A stretch of 42,627 bases of DNA from Chryseosolibacter histidinae (GTDB taxonomy: Bacteria; Bacteroidota; Bacteroidia; Cytophagales; Cyclobacteriaceae). The DNA lies in the NCBI RefSeq assembly GCF_018598225.1, contig NZ_JAHESF010000051.1, positions 1 through 42,627 on the forward strand. Reading direction: 5' to 3'. Numbering within the stretch: the first letter of the stretch is position 1; each line of letters opens with the position of its first letter. The notes beneath the pieces were generated by a model. The model saw only the letters and a program-made list of their open reading frames with translations. It was not told the origin of the DNA and did not search any database. Positions 34,714 through 42,627 of the stretch are shown one piece after another. The position numbers and the translations under genes are program-made.

Positions 34714-35811
34714 ATGAAAGTTGCCTTACTGATCGATAACCTGAACTCCGGCGGCGCACAACGACAGATCGTTAATCTTGCCATCGGCCTGAAAGCAGAA
34801 GGCGCTGACGTCACAGTGATCACCTATACGTTGGGAGAGCATTTTCAGGATGAGCTCAGGCACCATCAGATCGACCTTTCAGCGATAGCGCGCCCTTCAA
34901 AGTTCAAAACTTTCCTCGGTGTTTTCAGCGAAATAAAACGACTGCAGCCTGATGTAGTCTGTGCTTACATGTTTGTGCCGAGCCTGATGGCCCTGTTGAC
35001 CAAGATCTTTTTCTGGCGACCGAAAGTTTTCGTCTCAGAACGTTTTATCGAGCACCTCATGACGGATTGGGCCAAACCTTACTGCCGGGCACTATATCCA
35101 CTGGCTGCAGGTATCATTGCCAACTCCCAAACGCAGGCAGAAATATTAAAGAAAAAATTGCCGATGCTCCGGGCCAGGATCCGGCACATCCCGAATTGTG
35201 TTGATACCGACACCTTCAAACCTGCCCACGAACTGGCAATCAGCCCGGGCACACTCAAAATGATCGGCGTAGGGCGGCTCACGGAGTACAAAAATGTAAA
35301 AGTGCTGATCGAAGCCGTTAGGATGCTCCACTTTGATAGGAAGCTTCCCGTTTCTATGAAGTGGGTCGGCCGTGAATATGAAGAGCGGGGTGTCGAAAAT
35401 ACTTACTATGTTGAATGCGTAAACGCCGTTAATGAGAAGGGCCTCTCCGGAATTTGGACGTGGGAAGGACAGCAAAAAGGTCTCGCGGAACTGTACAGGA
35501 CATCAGACGTGTTGGTGCACCCCTCGTACGGCGAGGGTTTCCCCAATGTTGTATGTGAAGCCCTGGCCACCGGCACACCTGTCATTGCAAGCAATGTGAT
35601 CGATCATCCTATGATCATCCAGGAGGGACATAATGGGTTCCTTTTTGATCCGCACAATGCTCAAGAACTGGCTGACAAGATCACTACATTTTTCAAAATG
35701 CCGCCGGCAACAAGACTGGCGATGAAAGAAAATAGCAGGCTCACGGCCACCCGTTATTTTTCAAGGGAAGTGATGATAGGTTCTTACCTGGAATTTTTTA
35801 GAAAAGCTTAA
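34714..35811 (+). CDS. GT4 family glycosyltransferase
   Basis: Retaining GT-B glycosyltransferase of 365 aa, cytoplasmic, starting one base after the upstream stop. The N-terminal acceptor domain begins KVALLIDNLNSGGAQRQIVN, with the glycine-rich loop typical of the family. The C-terminal donor domain has VGRLTEYKNVKVLIEAV and the diagnostic E-x7-E (EGFPNVVCE) followed by ALATGTPVIAS. It likely adds one sugar to the lipid-linked repeat unit. Sugar specificity cannot be read. The methyltransferase remnant starts 12 bases after its stop. Confidence 0.9.
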   Translation: MKVALLIDNLNSGGAQRQIVNLAIGLKAEGADVTVITYTLGEHFQDELRHHQIDLSAIARPSKFKTFLGVFSEIKRLQPDVVCAYMFVPSLMALLTKIFFWRPKVFVSERFIEHLMTDWAKPYCRALYPLAAGIIANSQTQAEILKKKLPMLRARIRHIPNCVDTDTFKPAHELAISPGTLKMIGVGRLTEYKNVKVLIEAVRMLHFDRKLPVSMKWVGREYEERGVENTYYVECVNAVNEKGLSGIWTWEGQQKGLAELYRTSDVLVHPSYGEGFPNVVCEALATGTPVIASNVIDHPMIIQEGHNGFLFDPHNAQELADKITTFFKMPPATRLAMKENSRLTATRYFSREVMIGSYLEFFRKA

Positions 35812-35823
35812 AATACCGAGCCT

Positions 35824-36148
35824 ATGCAACTGATGAGCCTGCTTTTCGACCGGAGCCTTCAAAAGAATTACACGCAATCGAACGATCAGCTGGTGTGCAA
35901 CGGAAAGACAATCCCGGTTGTCAATGAGATTTCCGGGTTGGTAGAGAATGACAATGACGCATCGGCTTTTGGCGCGCAATGGAAAGCTTACCGCCAGACC
36001 CAACTTGACTCTTATACAGGTCACTCAATCATGGAAAATCGAATGGCTCGGTGTTTTGGAGAGGGGTTTGATAAGCTCACGGCAAGGTGGCGCTGGAAGG
36101 TTTACCGATGACGGAAACGGGGTGGAAGCCCCATGTATGAAACCCTGA
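35824..36148 (+). pseudogene. Truncated, frameshifted SAM methyltransferase remnant
   Basis: An N-terminal fragment of about 85 codons starts at the ATG at 35824. It includes QLVCNGKTIPVVNEISGLV (the small Trm112-like start of some sugar methyltransferases), then FGAQWKAYRQTQLDSYTG and ENRMARCFGEGFDKLT. The frame then breaks: the SAM-binding motif I appears as GGAGRFTD in the +1 frame (from base 36086), preceded by a loss of about 20 bases. It is stopped after about 11 more codons. The remaining two-thirds of the enzyme are absent. The next gene, a GT4 transferase, begins 10 bases after. The family identity is recognised from the conserved N-terminal pattern; this is not an expressed full enzyme. 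Confidence 0.8.
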
Positions 36149-36157
36149 GATGCAAGT

Positions 36158-37252
36158 ATGGTGAAAAAAAAGAAAGTGCTTTTTGTCGGAGCCTTCAACA
36201 ATACAACGCAAAATACAGGCGGGCAGTTGTTTGCCTGTCTGAGCCTGGTCAACAGCAGACTTTCTGAGGAGATATCGTGGCGGTTGATCGACTCCACGGC
36301 CACCACCAACCAACAGAGAAGTTTTTTCGACCGCACTTTCAATGCCGCGAAAAGAGTCTTCAGGTTTGTTCTGTCGCTGTTTACTTTCAATCCTCATACC
36401 ACACTGATCTTTTTTGCCGACGGCGCTTCCTTCATCGAAAAAGGAATCATGGCCCTCATCGCCAAATTATTTTTTAAGCGGGTGGTGGTATGCCCCAGGG
36501 CGGGCCCGCTGATTGATGATATTCCTGCAAGCGCATTTTGGAGAAAGTTCACCCGGTTGGTCTTCAGCGTGTCTGATGTGGTAGTATGTCAGAGTGATAC
36601 CTGGAAAACGTTCTTCGGAGCGCATATCGGCTTCGAGGCAAGTGGAAAATATGTGGTGATCCGGAACTGGATCAATGCCGAGCCTTACACAGAGAATTTC
36701 AAACGCCGGCAGCAGCGGGCAAGCGTAAAGCCTTTAAAAGTGTTATTCCTTGGCTGGATCATCAAAGACAAAGGCATATTCGAATTGCTGGAAGCTTTCA
36801 GCAACATGAAGGCTTCCGAAGTGCAGTTGTGGGTTGCCGGCGATGGGCAGGAAATGCAGGCGGCAAAAAAACGCGCTGCTGAATTGAATATTGAAAATAC
36901 CGTACAGTTCTTCGGCTGGGCTTTCAGCGGCAAAAAAATGGAGCTGTTGCGAGACGCGGATATTTTCGTATTGCCGTCATACGCCGAAGGGATGCCGAAC
37001 GCTTTGCTCGAGGCGATGGCTTCCGGCTTGCCATCAATAGCCACGAGGGTCGGGGGCATCCCAGATGTGATCCATGATGGAAGCAACGGCTTTCTGGTCG
37101 AATCCAAAGATGCTGCGGCCCTGTCTGAAAAGATCAGACTTTTGGCTGAAAATGAAAGCCTGAGGAGACAGTTTTCACATGCTGCCCACTCGTGGATACA
37201 GGAAAAGCACAGCCTCCAGGCTGCTATAACCGCTTTTGACAAGATACTTTAG
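36158..37252 (+). CDS. GT4 family glycosyltransferase
   Basis: GT-B fold transferase of 364 aa. The start KKKKVLFVGAFNNTTQNTGG is a Gly-rich acceptor-domain loop; GWIIKDKGIFELLEAF and VAGDGQE mark the donor domain. E-x7-E is visible as EGMPNALLE followed by AMASGLPSIATRVGGIPD. No signal peptide is present; one hydrophobic stretch around residues 95-110 may associate with the membrane. It follows the methyltransferase remnant after 10 bases and is followed by a 111-base spacer with a candidate promoter. Confidence 0.9.
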   Translation: MVKKKKVLFVGAFNNTTQNTGGQLFACLSLVNSRLSEEISWRLIDSTATTNQQRSFFDRTFNAAKRVFRFVLSLFTFNPHTTLIFFADGASFIEKGIMALIAKLFFKRVVVCPRAGPLIDDIPASAFWRKFTRLVFSVSDVVVCQSDTWKTFFGAHIGFEASGKYVVIRNWINAEPYTENFKRRQQRASVKPLKVLFLGWIIKDKGIFELLEAFSNMKASEVQLWVAGDGQEMQAAKKRAAELNIENTVQFFGWAFSGKKMELLRDADIFVLPSYAEGMPNALLEAMASGLPSIATRVGGIPDVIHDGSNGFLVESKDAAALSEKIRLLAENESLRRQFSHAAHSWIQEKHSLQAAITAFDKIL

Positions 37253-37292
37253 GCGTTTTTAAAAAAAATCTGGAGAAACGAAAACGTCAGGT

Positions 37293-37300
37293 TATCTTTG
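37293..37300 (+). promoter_or_regulatory. Candidate promoter (-7 box) before the methyltransferase gene
   Basis: TATCTTTG matches TAnnTTTG. Upstream at near-ideal spacing only a weak TCTGG is present. It lies in the 111-base gap between the GT4 gene and the methyltransferase at 37364. Tentative. Confidence 0.4.
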
Positions 37301-37363
37301 TAGCGGTTTAAAAGAGCTGCATCTATCTACTTCTGCGGAAAGCAGAACCTTAAGCGTCATCAA

Positions 37364-38188
37364 ATGCTAACGACAGACAAGAACCATCCAAAGCAATTAG
37401 TAGCGGATTTCTGGAATGAGGCTTCCTGTGGGGAGAATCTTTATTTTAAAGGTGAAAATCTTCAGGAGAAATTCAACAATCAATTGAAAACCAGGTACGC
37501 GTTGGAGCCCTATATCATTCCTTTTGCCGGTTTTGCCGAGAGCAAGGGGAAAAAAGTGCTGGAAGTTGGTGTGGGGCTCGGAGCAGATCATCAGATGTTC
37601 GCCGAAAACGGTGCTATCCTTCACGGCTGTGATCTCACTGAACGAGCGATCGGGCTTACCCGTCAGAGACTTGAGATCTTTGGCTTACGCTCCGAATTGC
37701 AAGTTGCCGATGCGGAAAACCTGCCGTATGCCGATGATACGTTTGACAAGGTATACTCATGGGGAGTTATTCATCACAGCCCGGATACCCCAAAAGCGGC
37801 AAGTGAGATCCATAGGGTATTGAAAGAAAAAGGAAAAGCAAAAATTATGATCTACCATAAAAAATCGATGGTGGGATACATGCTTTGGCTCAGGTATGGA
37901 TTGATGCGGTTCAGGCCGTTCACATCGTTGGAGACTATCTATTCAAGATACCTGGAAAGTCCAGGCACCAAAGCGTACACGACAAAAGAGGCCAAAAAAA
38001 TGTTCTCTATGTTTAAAGACGTGTCTATCCGTACGGAGCTCTCGCATGGTGACCTGCTTTCTTCAGGGGCAGGACAACGACACCAGGGTGTACTTTTGAA
38101 GATCGCCCGGAAGCTGTATCCGCGAACCGTCATCAGAAGATTTTTTCCAACCCATGGGCTTTTTATGCTCATTGACCTAACAAAATAG
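37364..38188 (+). CDS. Class I SAM-dependent methyltransferase
   Basis: Cytosolic methyltransferase of 274 aa. Motif I reads VLEVGVGLGAD (65-75), with a later GCDLTERAI (motif II-like acidic end), ADAENLPYADDTFDKVYSWGVIHH (motifs III/IV region) and HRVLKEKGKAKIMIY. This is the UbiE/Methyltransf_11 type. In a polysaccharide locus an O- or C-methylation of a sugar is the natural guess. Its family differs from the remnant at 35824, so it is not its direct copy. It is alone between two gaps with candidate promoters. Confidence 0.85.
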   Translation: MLTTDKNHPKQLVADFWNEASCGENLYFKGENLQEKFNNQLKTRYALEPYIIPFAGFAESKGKKVLEVGVGLGADHQMFAENGAILHGCDLTERAIGLTRQRLEIFGLRSELQVADAENLPYADDTFDKVYSWGVIHHSPDTPKAASEIHRVLKEKGKAKIMIYHKKSMVGYMLWLRYGLMRFRPFTSLETIYSRYLESPGTKAYTTKEAKKMFSMFKDVSIRTELSHGDLLSSGAGQRHQGVLLKIARKLYPRTVIRRFFPTHGLFMLIDLTK

Positions 38189-38313
38189 CCGCCATCCAAC
38201 AGGCCCGCTTCCGTTTGCCGAGATCTTCGAAAATGAGAAAAAGCAAACGTGCCGGCCGCATAACTGGCCATTTAATAGTACTTTTGCAGCTTGCTAAACA
38301 ACATGGCGGCTAT
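38185..38313. repeat. Inverted repeats and candidate promoter in the leader of the second asnB-like gene
   Basis: The 190-base gap has an 11-base perfect inverted repeat (ATAGCCGCCAT at 38185-38195, ATGGCGGCTAT at 38303-38313). Inside it is a 7-base pair CGTTTGC/GCAAACG at about 38213-38249. A further stem GCAGCTT/AAGCTGC spans 38286-38320, beginning at a TACTTTTG box (38279-38286, TAnnTTTG). The RNA between the promoter and the ATG at 38379 could thus fold. No ORF is seen. Confidence 0.45.
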
Positions 38314-38378
38314 AAGCTGCGTTTGTGCAGCAACAGCAGCGGGCCAGCAAAGCAAGCCCCCGGTAAAACCCAACTATC

Positions 38379-40283
38379 ATGTGCGGAATTGCAGGATATA
38401 TCTCATATGCTCCTCTGAAAGACCTCAGGCTCTCTGAACGAATGCATCACCGTGGGCCCGATGCCGACGGGATCTTTAAAGACGATTTTGTTCAGCTGGA
38501 ACATAAGCGGTTGTCCATCATCGATCTTTCAGAACGGGCCAACCAGCCCATGTTCTCTGAAGATGGCAACTATGTCATCGTCTTCAACGGTGAGATCTAC
38601 AATCACCTGGAGATCCGGAAAGAGCTTATCGCGAAAGGTTATAACTTCAGGTCTACTTCCGATACAGAATCGCTGCTGTATGGCTATGTCGAATACGGTG
38701 AGAAGATCCTGAGCCGCCTTAACGGGATCTTTGCTTTCGCTCTCTACAACCGGAAAAAGAAAGAAGTTATACTGGCGCGCGATCAGTACGGCATCAAGCC
38801 ACTGTACTTCTATCACAAAGACAATGTGTTTCTGTTCAGCTCGGAAATAAAATCGTTTCTGTCATACAAGCAGTTCGATAGGGCCGTGAACTACGATGCC
38901 ATTGTAAACTACCTTCAGTACCTGTACTGTCCCGGGCCTATCACGCCTTTCAAATTTGTTCGCCGGTTAGATCCGGGGCATTCAATGAAGATCAGGCTCG
39001 GCGCTGATAAATTTACGGTCGATCCCCCCGCCAGGTATTACCAGATCCCTTTCACGGGATCGTATCGTGAGATGTCGGAGTCAGCGTGGGTTGACGAGCT
39101 CGAGCAAAGTCTCCTGATGGCCGTTGAACGCCAGCTCCTCAGCGATGCGCCGCTGGGGTTCTTCCTCTCCGGAGGTCTCGATTCGAGCCTCATCGTGGCC
39201 ATGGCCGCCAAAGTGATGAAGCACTCTGATTTCAACTGCTTCACCATATCCACCGGCAGCGATATGGCCGAAGAAGGACTTTCAGACGACCTTCACTATG
39301 CGCAGCAGGTGGCGAAGGCTATTGGCTGCAAGCTGAACATCATTGAAGCAAAGCCCGAGATCCTGAAAGATTTTGATAAAGTGATCTGGCACCTTGACGA
39401 GCCACAGGCCGACCCTGCTGCCATTCACGTGTACAACATCAGCAAAGGCGCGCGCGAAAAAGATATCAAGGTGATGCTGGGCGGTACGGCTGGCGACGAT
39501 CTGTTCTCCGGCTATCGCAGGCACATGGCCCTGAGGTATGATCCGCTGTTCGACCTGATACCGTCTGTGATCCGTAAAAAAGCTACCAGCGCCGTGCTGG
39601 CCATCAGGTCAGAATCGCCGTGGGTGCGAAGGGCCAAACGGCTTTCAACCGCCATGCGTCTGGAAGGCAGGCAAAGGCTGGTGGAGCATTTCTCATGGCA
39701 TCCGCTGAACAAAGTGATGCACCTGTTCAATCCTGAGGTGGCAGAGTCCATTGACCATAGCGGCATCTCCGCTAACTACTACCTGAAATTGCTCAGGGAG
39801 ATCCCCGATGAACATAACAAGCTGAACCAGATGCTTTACCTGGAGCTGAAAACGTTCCTGATCAATCATAACCTCAACTATACGGATAAGATGAGCATGG
39901 CAGCGGGTGTTGAAGCACGCGTTCCATACCTTGACGTAGACCTGGTCAACCTCAGCACCACCATACCACCTTCGCTAAAGATGAAGGGTAATAACACAAA
40001 ATACCTGTTGAAGCGCGTGGCCGAGCGTTACCTGCCGCATGAAGTGATCTACCGGTCTAAAGCAGGTTTTGCCGCCCCTATCCGCAAGTGGATCAAGACA
40101 GATATGCGGCCCATGATCAATGAAAGATTGTCGGTAGAAGCGCTACATAAAAGAAAGATCTTCTCCTCAACGGCTATCGATCAGATCATCGCCGAAAATG
40201 ACTCGGGCCGGTCAGACAACGCCTACCTTTTACTGGCCCTGTTATCTGTTGAAAGTTGGATGAATCAATTTGTTGATGCCTGA
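38379..40283 (+). CDS. Asparagine synthase-like glutamine amidotransferase (second copy)
   Basis: Class II amidotransferase plus synthetase of 634 aa. It starts MCGIAGY with Cys2; HHRGPDADG, LSIIDLSERANQPMF, FNGEIYNHLE and SDTESLLYGY mark the glutaminase; SGGLDSS at 264-270 the ATP site; GGTAGDDLFSGYRRH and KMSMAAGVEARVPYLD the synthetase domain. It is clearly divergent from the copy at 32808 (insertions and different HisRGPD spacing), so it probably amidates a different uronic acid or acts at another step. Its end overlaps the polymerase gene by eight bases. A WbpS-like role is inference. Confidence 0.88.
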   Translation: MCGIAGYISYAPLKDLRLSERMHHRGPDADGIFKDDFVQLEHKRLSIIDLSERANQPMFSEDGNYVIVFNGEIYNHLEIRKELIAKGYNFRSTSDTESLLYGYVEYGEKILSRLNGIFAFALYNRKKKEVILARDQYGIKPLYFYHKDNVFLFSSEIKSFLSYKQFDRAVNYDAIVNYLQYLYCPGPITPFKFVRRLDPGHSMKIRLGADKFTVDPPARYYQIPFTGSYREMSESAWVDELEQSLLMAVERQLLSDAPLGFFLSGGLDSSLIVAMAAKVMKHSDFNCFTISTGSDMAEEGLSDDLHYAQQVAKAIGCKLNIIEAKPEILKDFDKVIWHLDEPQADPAAIHVYNISKGAREKDIKVMLGGTAGDDLFSGYRRHMALRYDPLFDLIPSVIRKKATSAVLAIRSESPWVRRAKRLSTAMRLEGRQRLVEHFSWHPLNKVMHLFNPEVAESIDHSGISANYYLKLLREIPDEHNKLNQMLYLELKTFLINHNLNYTDKMSMAAGVEARVPYLDVDLVNLSTTIPPSLKMKGNNTKYLLKRVAERYLPHEVIYRSKAGFAAPIRKWIKTDMRPMINERLSVEALHKRKIFSSTAIDQIIAENDSGRSDNAYLLLALLSVESWMNQFVDA

Positions 40284-41496
40284 GATCATGCAACCTGACT
40301 TGTCGGAAGTAAAGATGGATCTGTGGGTGCGTCGCGTGGCGTCGCTGCTTCCCCTGCTGATCGCTTTTACCATGCCGATGCCGGTCAAGCTCAATTCGTT
40401 CAGCATTTTGCTGAATACGTTCGTCTTCCTGGTGATCGGCATCAAGTACCGGATCCTGGATTTCGGGTTTACAAAAACGGGACTCTTTCGCGCCATGACC
40501 TGGCTGTTCTTTATTCTGGTTGTAGGGCTCATCCATACCGAAGACCTGCGCCTGGGTAAGTTTGAGCTCGAAAAGAATTTTACATTGCTGGTCTTTCCTT
40601 TTCTGATCTATCAATGGAAGACCTTTCATGTGAAAATTGAAAAATTGCTGTGGGCATTCATCATCGGATGTGTGCTGGTGACATGTTATGGTTTTTTCTA
40701 CTGTTATTTTCTGCTCGAAGGTGAGTTGAGAACGTATGCTTTCGACCTGGGTCACTCCTATTACACCCGGTTTATTTCCATTCATCCTACTTACCTGGCG
40801 GTGTACTTTGCCGTGATCTTTTTCTACCTCCTGCAGTTCTATTCAGCGCATACTCAGAAAATGAGTGGCTGGTCAAAAGTGGGTATCGTTTCTTTGCTGG
40901 CATACGCCGTTTTTATGCTGCTTTTCCTTCGTTCAAGGATAGCGCTTTTTACATGGTGCCTGCTGCTGGTGATCTACCTGCTCCGCGGCCGCAGCAGAAG
41001 CGCCCAGGTGATCGTCACGGCCGCGCTGCTTCTTTTGTTGCTGTTGCTCTCGTTCGATAACACTTACTTTTCATCCATCGATTACTGGAGCAGAAATACA
41101 TCAGATGCTTTGCAGGAACGGTTTGGTGTTTGGAACGGTGCCTGGGAAGGCGCGCGCATGTCTCCCTTCATTGGGGCAGGCACCGGATCGGCGCAGTACC
41201 TGATCGATGAAGGATACCTGAAGACAGGCTTTGACTGGGGTCTCGATTATGAGTTCAATGCCCACAATCAGTTTTTGCAATTCCTCTGTCAGAACGGGAT
41301 CGTGGAACTGGTATCGTTTTTTGTGCTGCTTTTCGTCCTGTTCAGGCCGGCCGTCAACCGCAAGAATGCTACCTTCTTCATGTTCATGCTGATGACCTGT
41401 TTTGCCATGATCACAGAGTCTATTCTCTATGTGCAGAAGGGCATCATTTTCTTTTATTTTTTCAGTTGTGTGTTTTATTACCTGGACCATGAATAA
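40276..41496 (+). CDS. O-antigen ligase/polymerase family protein (Wzy-like)
   Basis: Polytopic membrane protein of 406 aa (about 10-12 helices) with a large periplasmic loop near residues 260-345 carrying the Wzy_C type signature. This reads GVWNGAWEGARMSPFIGAGTG, split here around residue 290, followed by FNAHNQFLQFLCQNGIVEL. The ATG overlapping the preceding stop (bases 40276-40283) is chosen; a second ATG at 40288 is possible. It is predicted to polymerise the repeat units in the periplasm, or to ligate the chain. Together with 31362 the locus has two candidate polymerases. The WD40 gene overlaps its end by eight bases. Confidence 0.82.
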   Translation: MPEIMQPDLSEVKMDLWVRRVASLLPLLIAFTMPMPVKLNSFSILLNTFVFLVIGIKYRILDFGFTKTGLFRAMTWLFFILVVGLIHTEDLRLGKFELEKNFTLLVFPFLIYQWKTFHVKIEKLLWAFIIGCVLVTCYGFFYCYFLLEGELRTYAFDLGHSYYTRFISIHPTYLAVYFAVIFFYLLQFYSAHTQKMSGWSKVGIVSLLAYAVFMLLFLRSRIALFTWCLLLVIYLLRGRSRSAQVIVTAALLLLLLLLSFDNTYFSSIDYWSRNTSDALQERFGVWNGAWEGARMSPFIGAGTGSAQYLIDEGYLKTGFDWGLDYEFNAHNQFLQFLCQNGIVELVSFFVLLFVLFRPAVNRKNATFFMFMLMTCFAMITESILYVQKGIIFFYFFSCVFYYLDHE

Positions 41497-42424
41497 GTTG
41501 TTGCTGCTGATCCTGGTATTGAACGTCTGCCGCGTGGGCGATGCCTGCGCACAGAGAACCTTGTACAGCGAGGAGCTTTCCATAAAAACGCTCCGTGAAA
41601 GCGCTTCCGGTGAATACCTCGGCCGCACACACCTCGATGCCTATCAGCTTGTGATCTTTACAAAAGACTCAACCTGGAGCATGAATATAGGCTCTGAGAA
41701 CGGTGGTATCAAATGTTTTGATTTTCATCCTGTGAAACCGTTGATCGCCATCGGTTCGTACAGCGGCGCCGTTGAGCTTTGGGATTTCAGGGAAAAGATC
41801 CTTTTATGGTCGCATACCGTGCACGACAAACAGGTCAACGATGTTAAATTCTCACCTGTTGATGATTTCGTTGCAACCTGCGGGGCCGACGGAAAGATCA
41901 GGTTCCTTCGCACCGATAGCGGCGATCCCATTAAAGAATATAAGCTCCCGTCGCCCGTCAATTCGATCGAGTTTCATCCCGTACACAAAAATGTTTTTGC
42001 AACCGGCGATCACGAAGGAAATATAGTCGTGTGGAAGACCGACGCTGAAAAAGCGACCCGCACCATCAAGGCACATACGAGCTACGTGTTCGACCTTGAA
42101 TTCAGCAGCGATGGAGAAAAGCTCCTCTCCGCCAGCCACGACCACACCATCAAAACGTGGCAGTTCAGCACAGGCACACTGCTGCATACGTCAGAAGGTC
42201 ACTCCAAAACAGTGTACTCCATCAGCATCAGCCCCGATGGAAAAACATTTGCCAGCGGAGGATTTGATAGGGAGATCGGAATATGGAATTTGCAAACCGG
42301 TGGGAATATAAAATTTCTCTCAGGTCATAAGGATTATGTCAATGTAGTCCATTTTACACTTGAGGGCCATTTGCTGAGCGGAAGCCGCGATGGCACCCTG
42401 AGGATATGGGATAACACCAAATAA
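41489..42424 (+). CDS. Exported WD40-repeat protein
   Basis: Protein of 311 aa from the ATG at 41489, chosen because it gives a signal peptide (NKLLLLILVLNVCRVGDACA, then AQR); the start overlaps the polymerase stop by eight bases. About six clear WD40 repeats follow (for example IKCFDFHPVKPLIAIGSYSG, VELWDF; VYSISISPDGKTFASGG, IGIWNL; GHLLSGSRDGTLRIWD). They form a beta-propeller, probably periplasmic or surface-exposed. No catalytic residues are seen. It most likely serves as a protein- or glycan-binding scaffold. No further function can be claimed. The next gene starts immediately after its stop. Confidence 0.85.
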   Translation: MNKLLLLILVLNVCRVGDACAQRTLYSEELSIKTLRESASGEYLGRTHLDAYQLVIFTKDSTWSMNIGSENGGIKCFDFHPVKPLIAIGSYSGAVELWDFREKILLWSHTVHDKQVNDVKFSPVDDFVATCGADGKIRFLRTDSGDPIKEYKLPSPVNSIEFHPVHKNVFATGDHEGNIVVWKTDAEKATRTIKAHTSYVFDLEFSSDGEKLLSASHDHTIKTWQFSTGTLLHTSEGHSKTVYSISISPDGKTFASGGFDREIGIWNLQTGGNIKFLSGHKDYVNVVHFTLEGHLLSGSRDGTLRIWDNTK

Positions 42425-42627
42425 ATGAAGCAGATCATACAGAATTTAAAAAGCGGCGAAACGATCCTTGAAAACGTTCCGGCGCCGGTGGTGAAAAAAG
42501 GTCACGTGCTCATCAGAACGCACCGCACACTCGTTTCGCTCGGAACGGAACGTATGCTGGTGGAGTTTGGCAAAGCGAACCTTTTGGCGAAAGCCCGCCA
42601 GCAGCCCGAACGTGTGAAGATGGTGCT
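42425..42627 (+). CDS. Zinc-type dehydrogenase/Gfo-Idh-MocA bi-domain oxidoreductase, N-terminal fragment (truncated by window)
   Basis: Only about 67 codons are present. The start MKQIIQNLKSGETILENVPA, with VKKGHVLIRTHRTLVSLGTE and EFGKANLLAKARQQPERVKM, resembles the N-terminus of zinc-alcohol-dehydrogenase-like proteins fused to a Gfo/Idh/MocA oxidoreductase domain. These often occur near heparinase-like genes in polysaccharide loci. The second domain is beyond the window, so the call rests on the N-terminal pattern. The start lies directly after the WD40 stop, suggesting co-transcription. Confidence 0.7.
   Translation, partial: MKQIIQNLKSGETILENVPAPVVKKGHVLIRTHRTLVSLGTERMLVEFGKANLLAKARQQPERVKMV

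Overview
The window looks like a Bacteroidota chromosome, most likely a Cytophagales-type lineage; the genus cannot be fixed from sequence alone. The evidence is an exported kelch protein ending in a type IX secretion (Por) tail, several TTG-N19-TAnnTTTG promoters typical of the phylum, Bacteroidota-style Ccm proteins, and the phylum-style LspA insertion. Base composition is mixed, close to half G+C by eye. No rRNA, tRNA, CRISPR array, insertion sequence or phage gene was seen.

Region 1 (1-4980) is housekeeping, all on +: the 3' part of an isoleucyl-tRNA synthetase gene, the lipoprotein signal peptidase lspA, and an APC-family amino-acid permease. It ends in a near-perfect hairpin terminator followed by a repeat-rich convergent spacer. 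Region 2 (4980-10727) is on - and reads, in transcription order, a Wzz-like chain-length protein, then ccmB, ccmC, a ccmD-like gene, ccmE and ccmF. This is a cytochrome c maturation operon with no ccmA, ccmG or ccmH in the window. Its CcmE carries Cys-x3-Tyr in place of the classical heme-binding His.

Region 3 (10822-42627, all +) is a large surface- or exo-polysaccharide locus of about 25 genes, running off the right edge. It starts with nucleotide-sugar enzymes: a UDP-uronate epimerase, a TviB-type UDP-HexNAc dehydrogenase, and GalE. Next comes a Wbp-type set (aminotransferase, N-acetyltransferase, 3-dehydrogenase) predicted to make a 2,3-diacetamido-hexuronic acid; it is interrupted by the T9SS kelch protein. 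A compact block (20001-24746) holds a second aminotransferase, two SDR enzymes, a metallophosphoesterase and an ATP-grasp ligase; no described pathway I recognise matches it. HisH2, HisF2 and WbpG then form an acetamidino-synthesis module, in which HisF2 lacks its first cyclase aspartate.

The assembly part follows: a GT-B glycosyltransferase, a Wzx flippase, an exported transglutaminase-like protein, a polytopic polymerase candidate, an AsnB-like amidotransferase, two GT4 transferases flanking a methyltransferase pseudogene, an intact methyltransferase, a second AsnB-like protein, and a Wzy/WaaL-type polymerase. It ends with an exported WD40 protein and the start of a two-domain dehydrogenase/oxidoreductase. 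The predicted product is a Wzx/Wzy-assembled acidic polysaccharide whose uronic acids are heavily N-acylated, amidinated and amidated. The initiating phosphoglycosyltransferase and the Wza/Wzc export proteins are not in the window.
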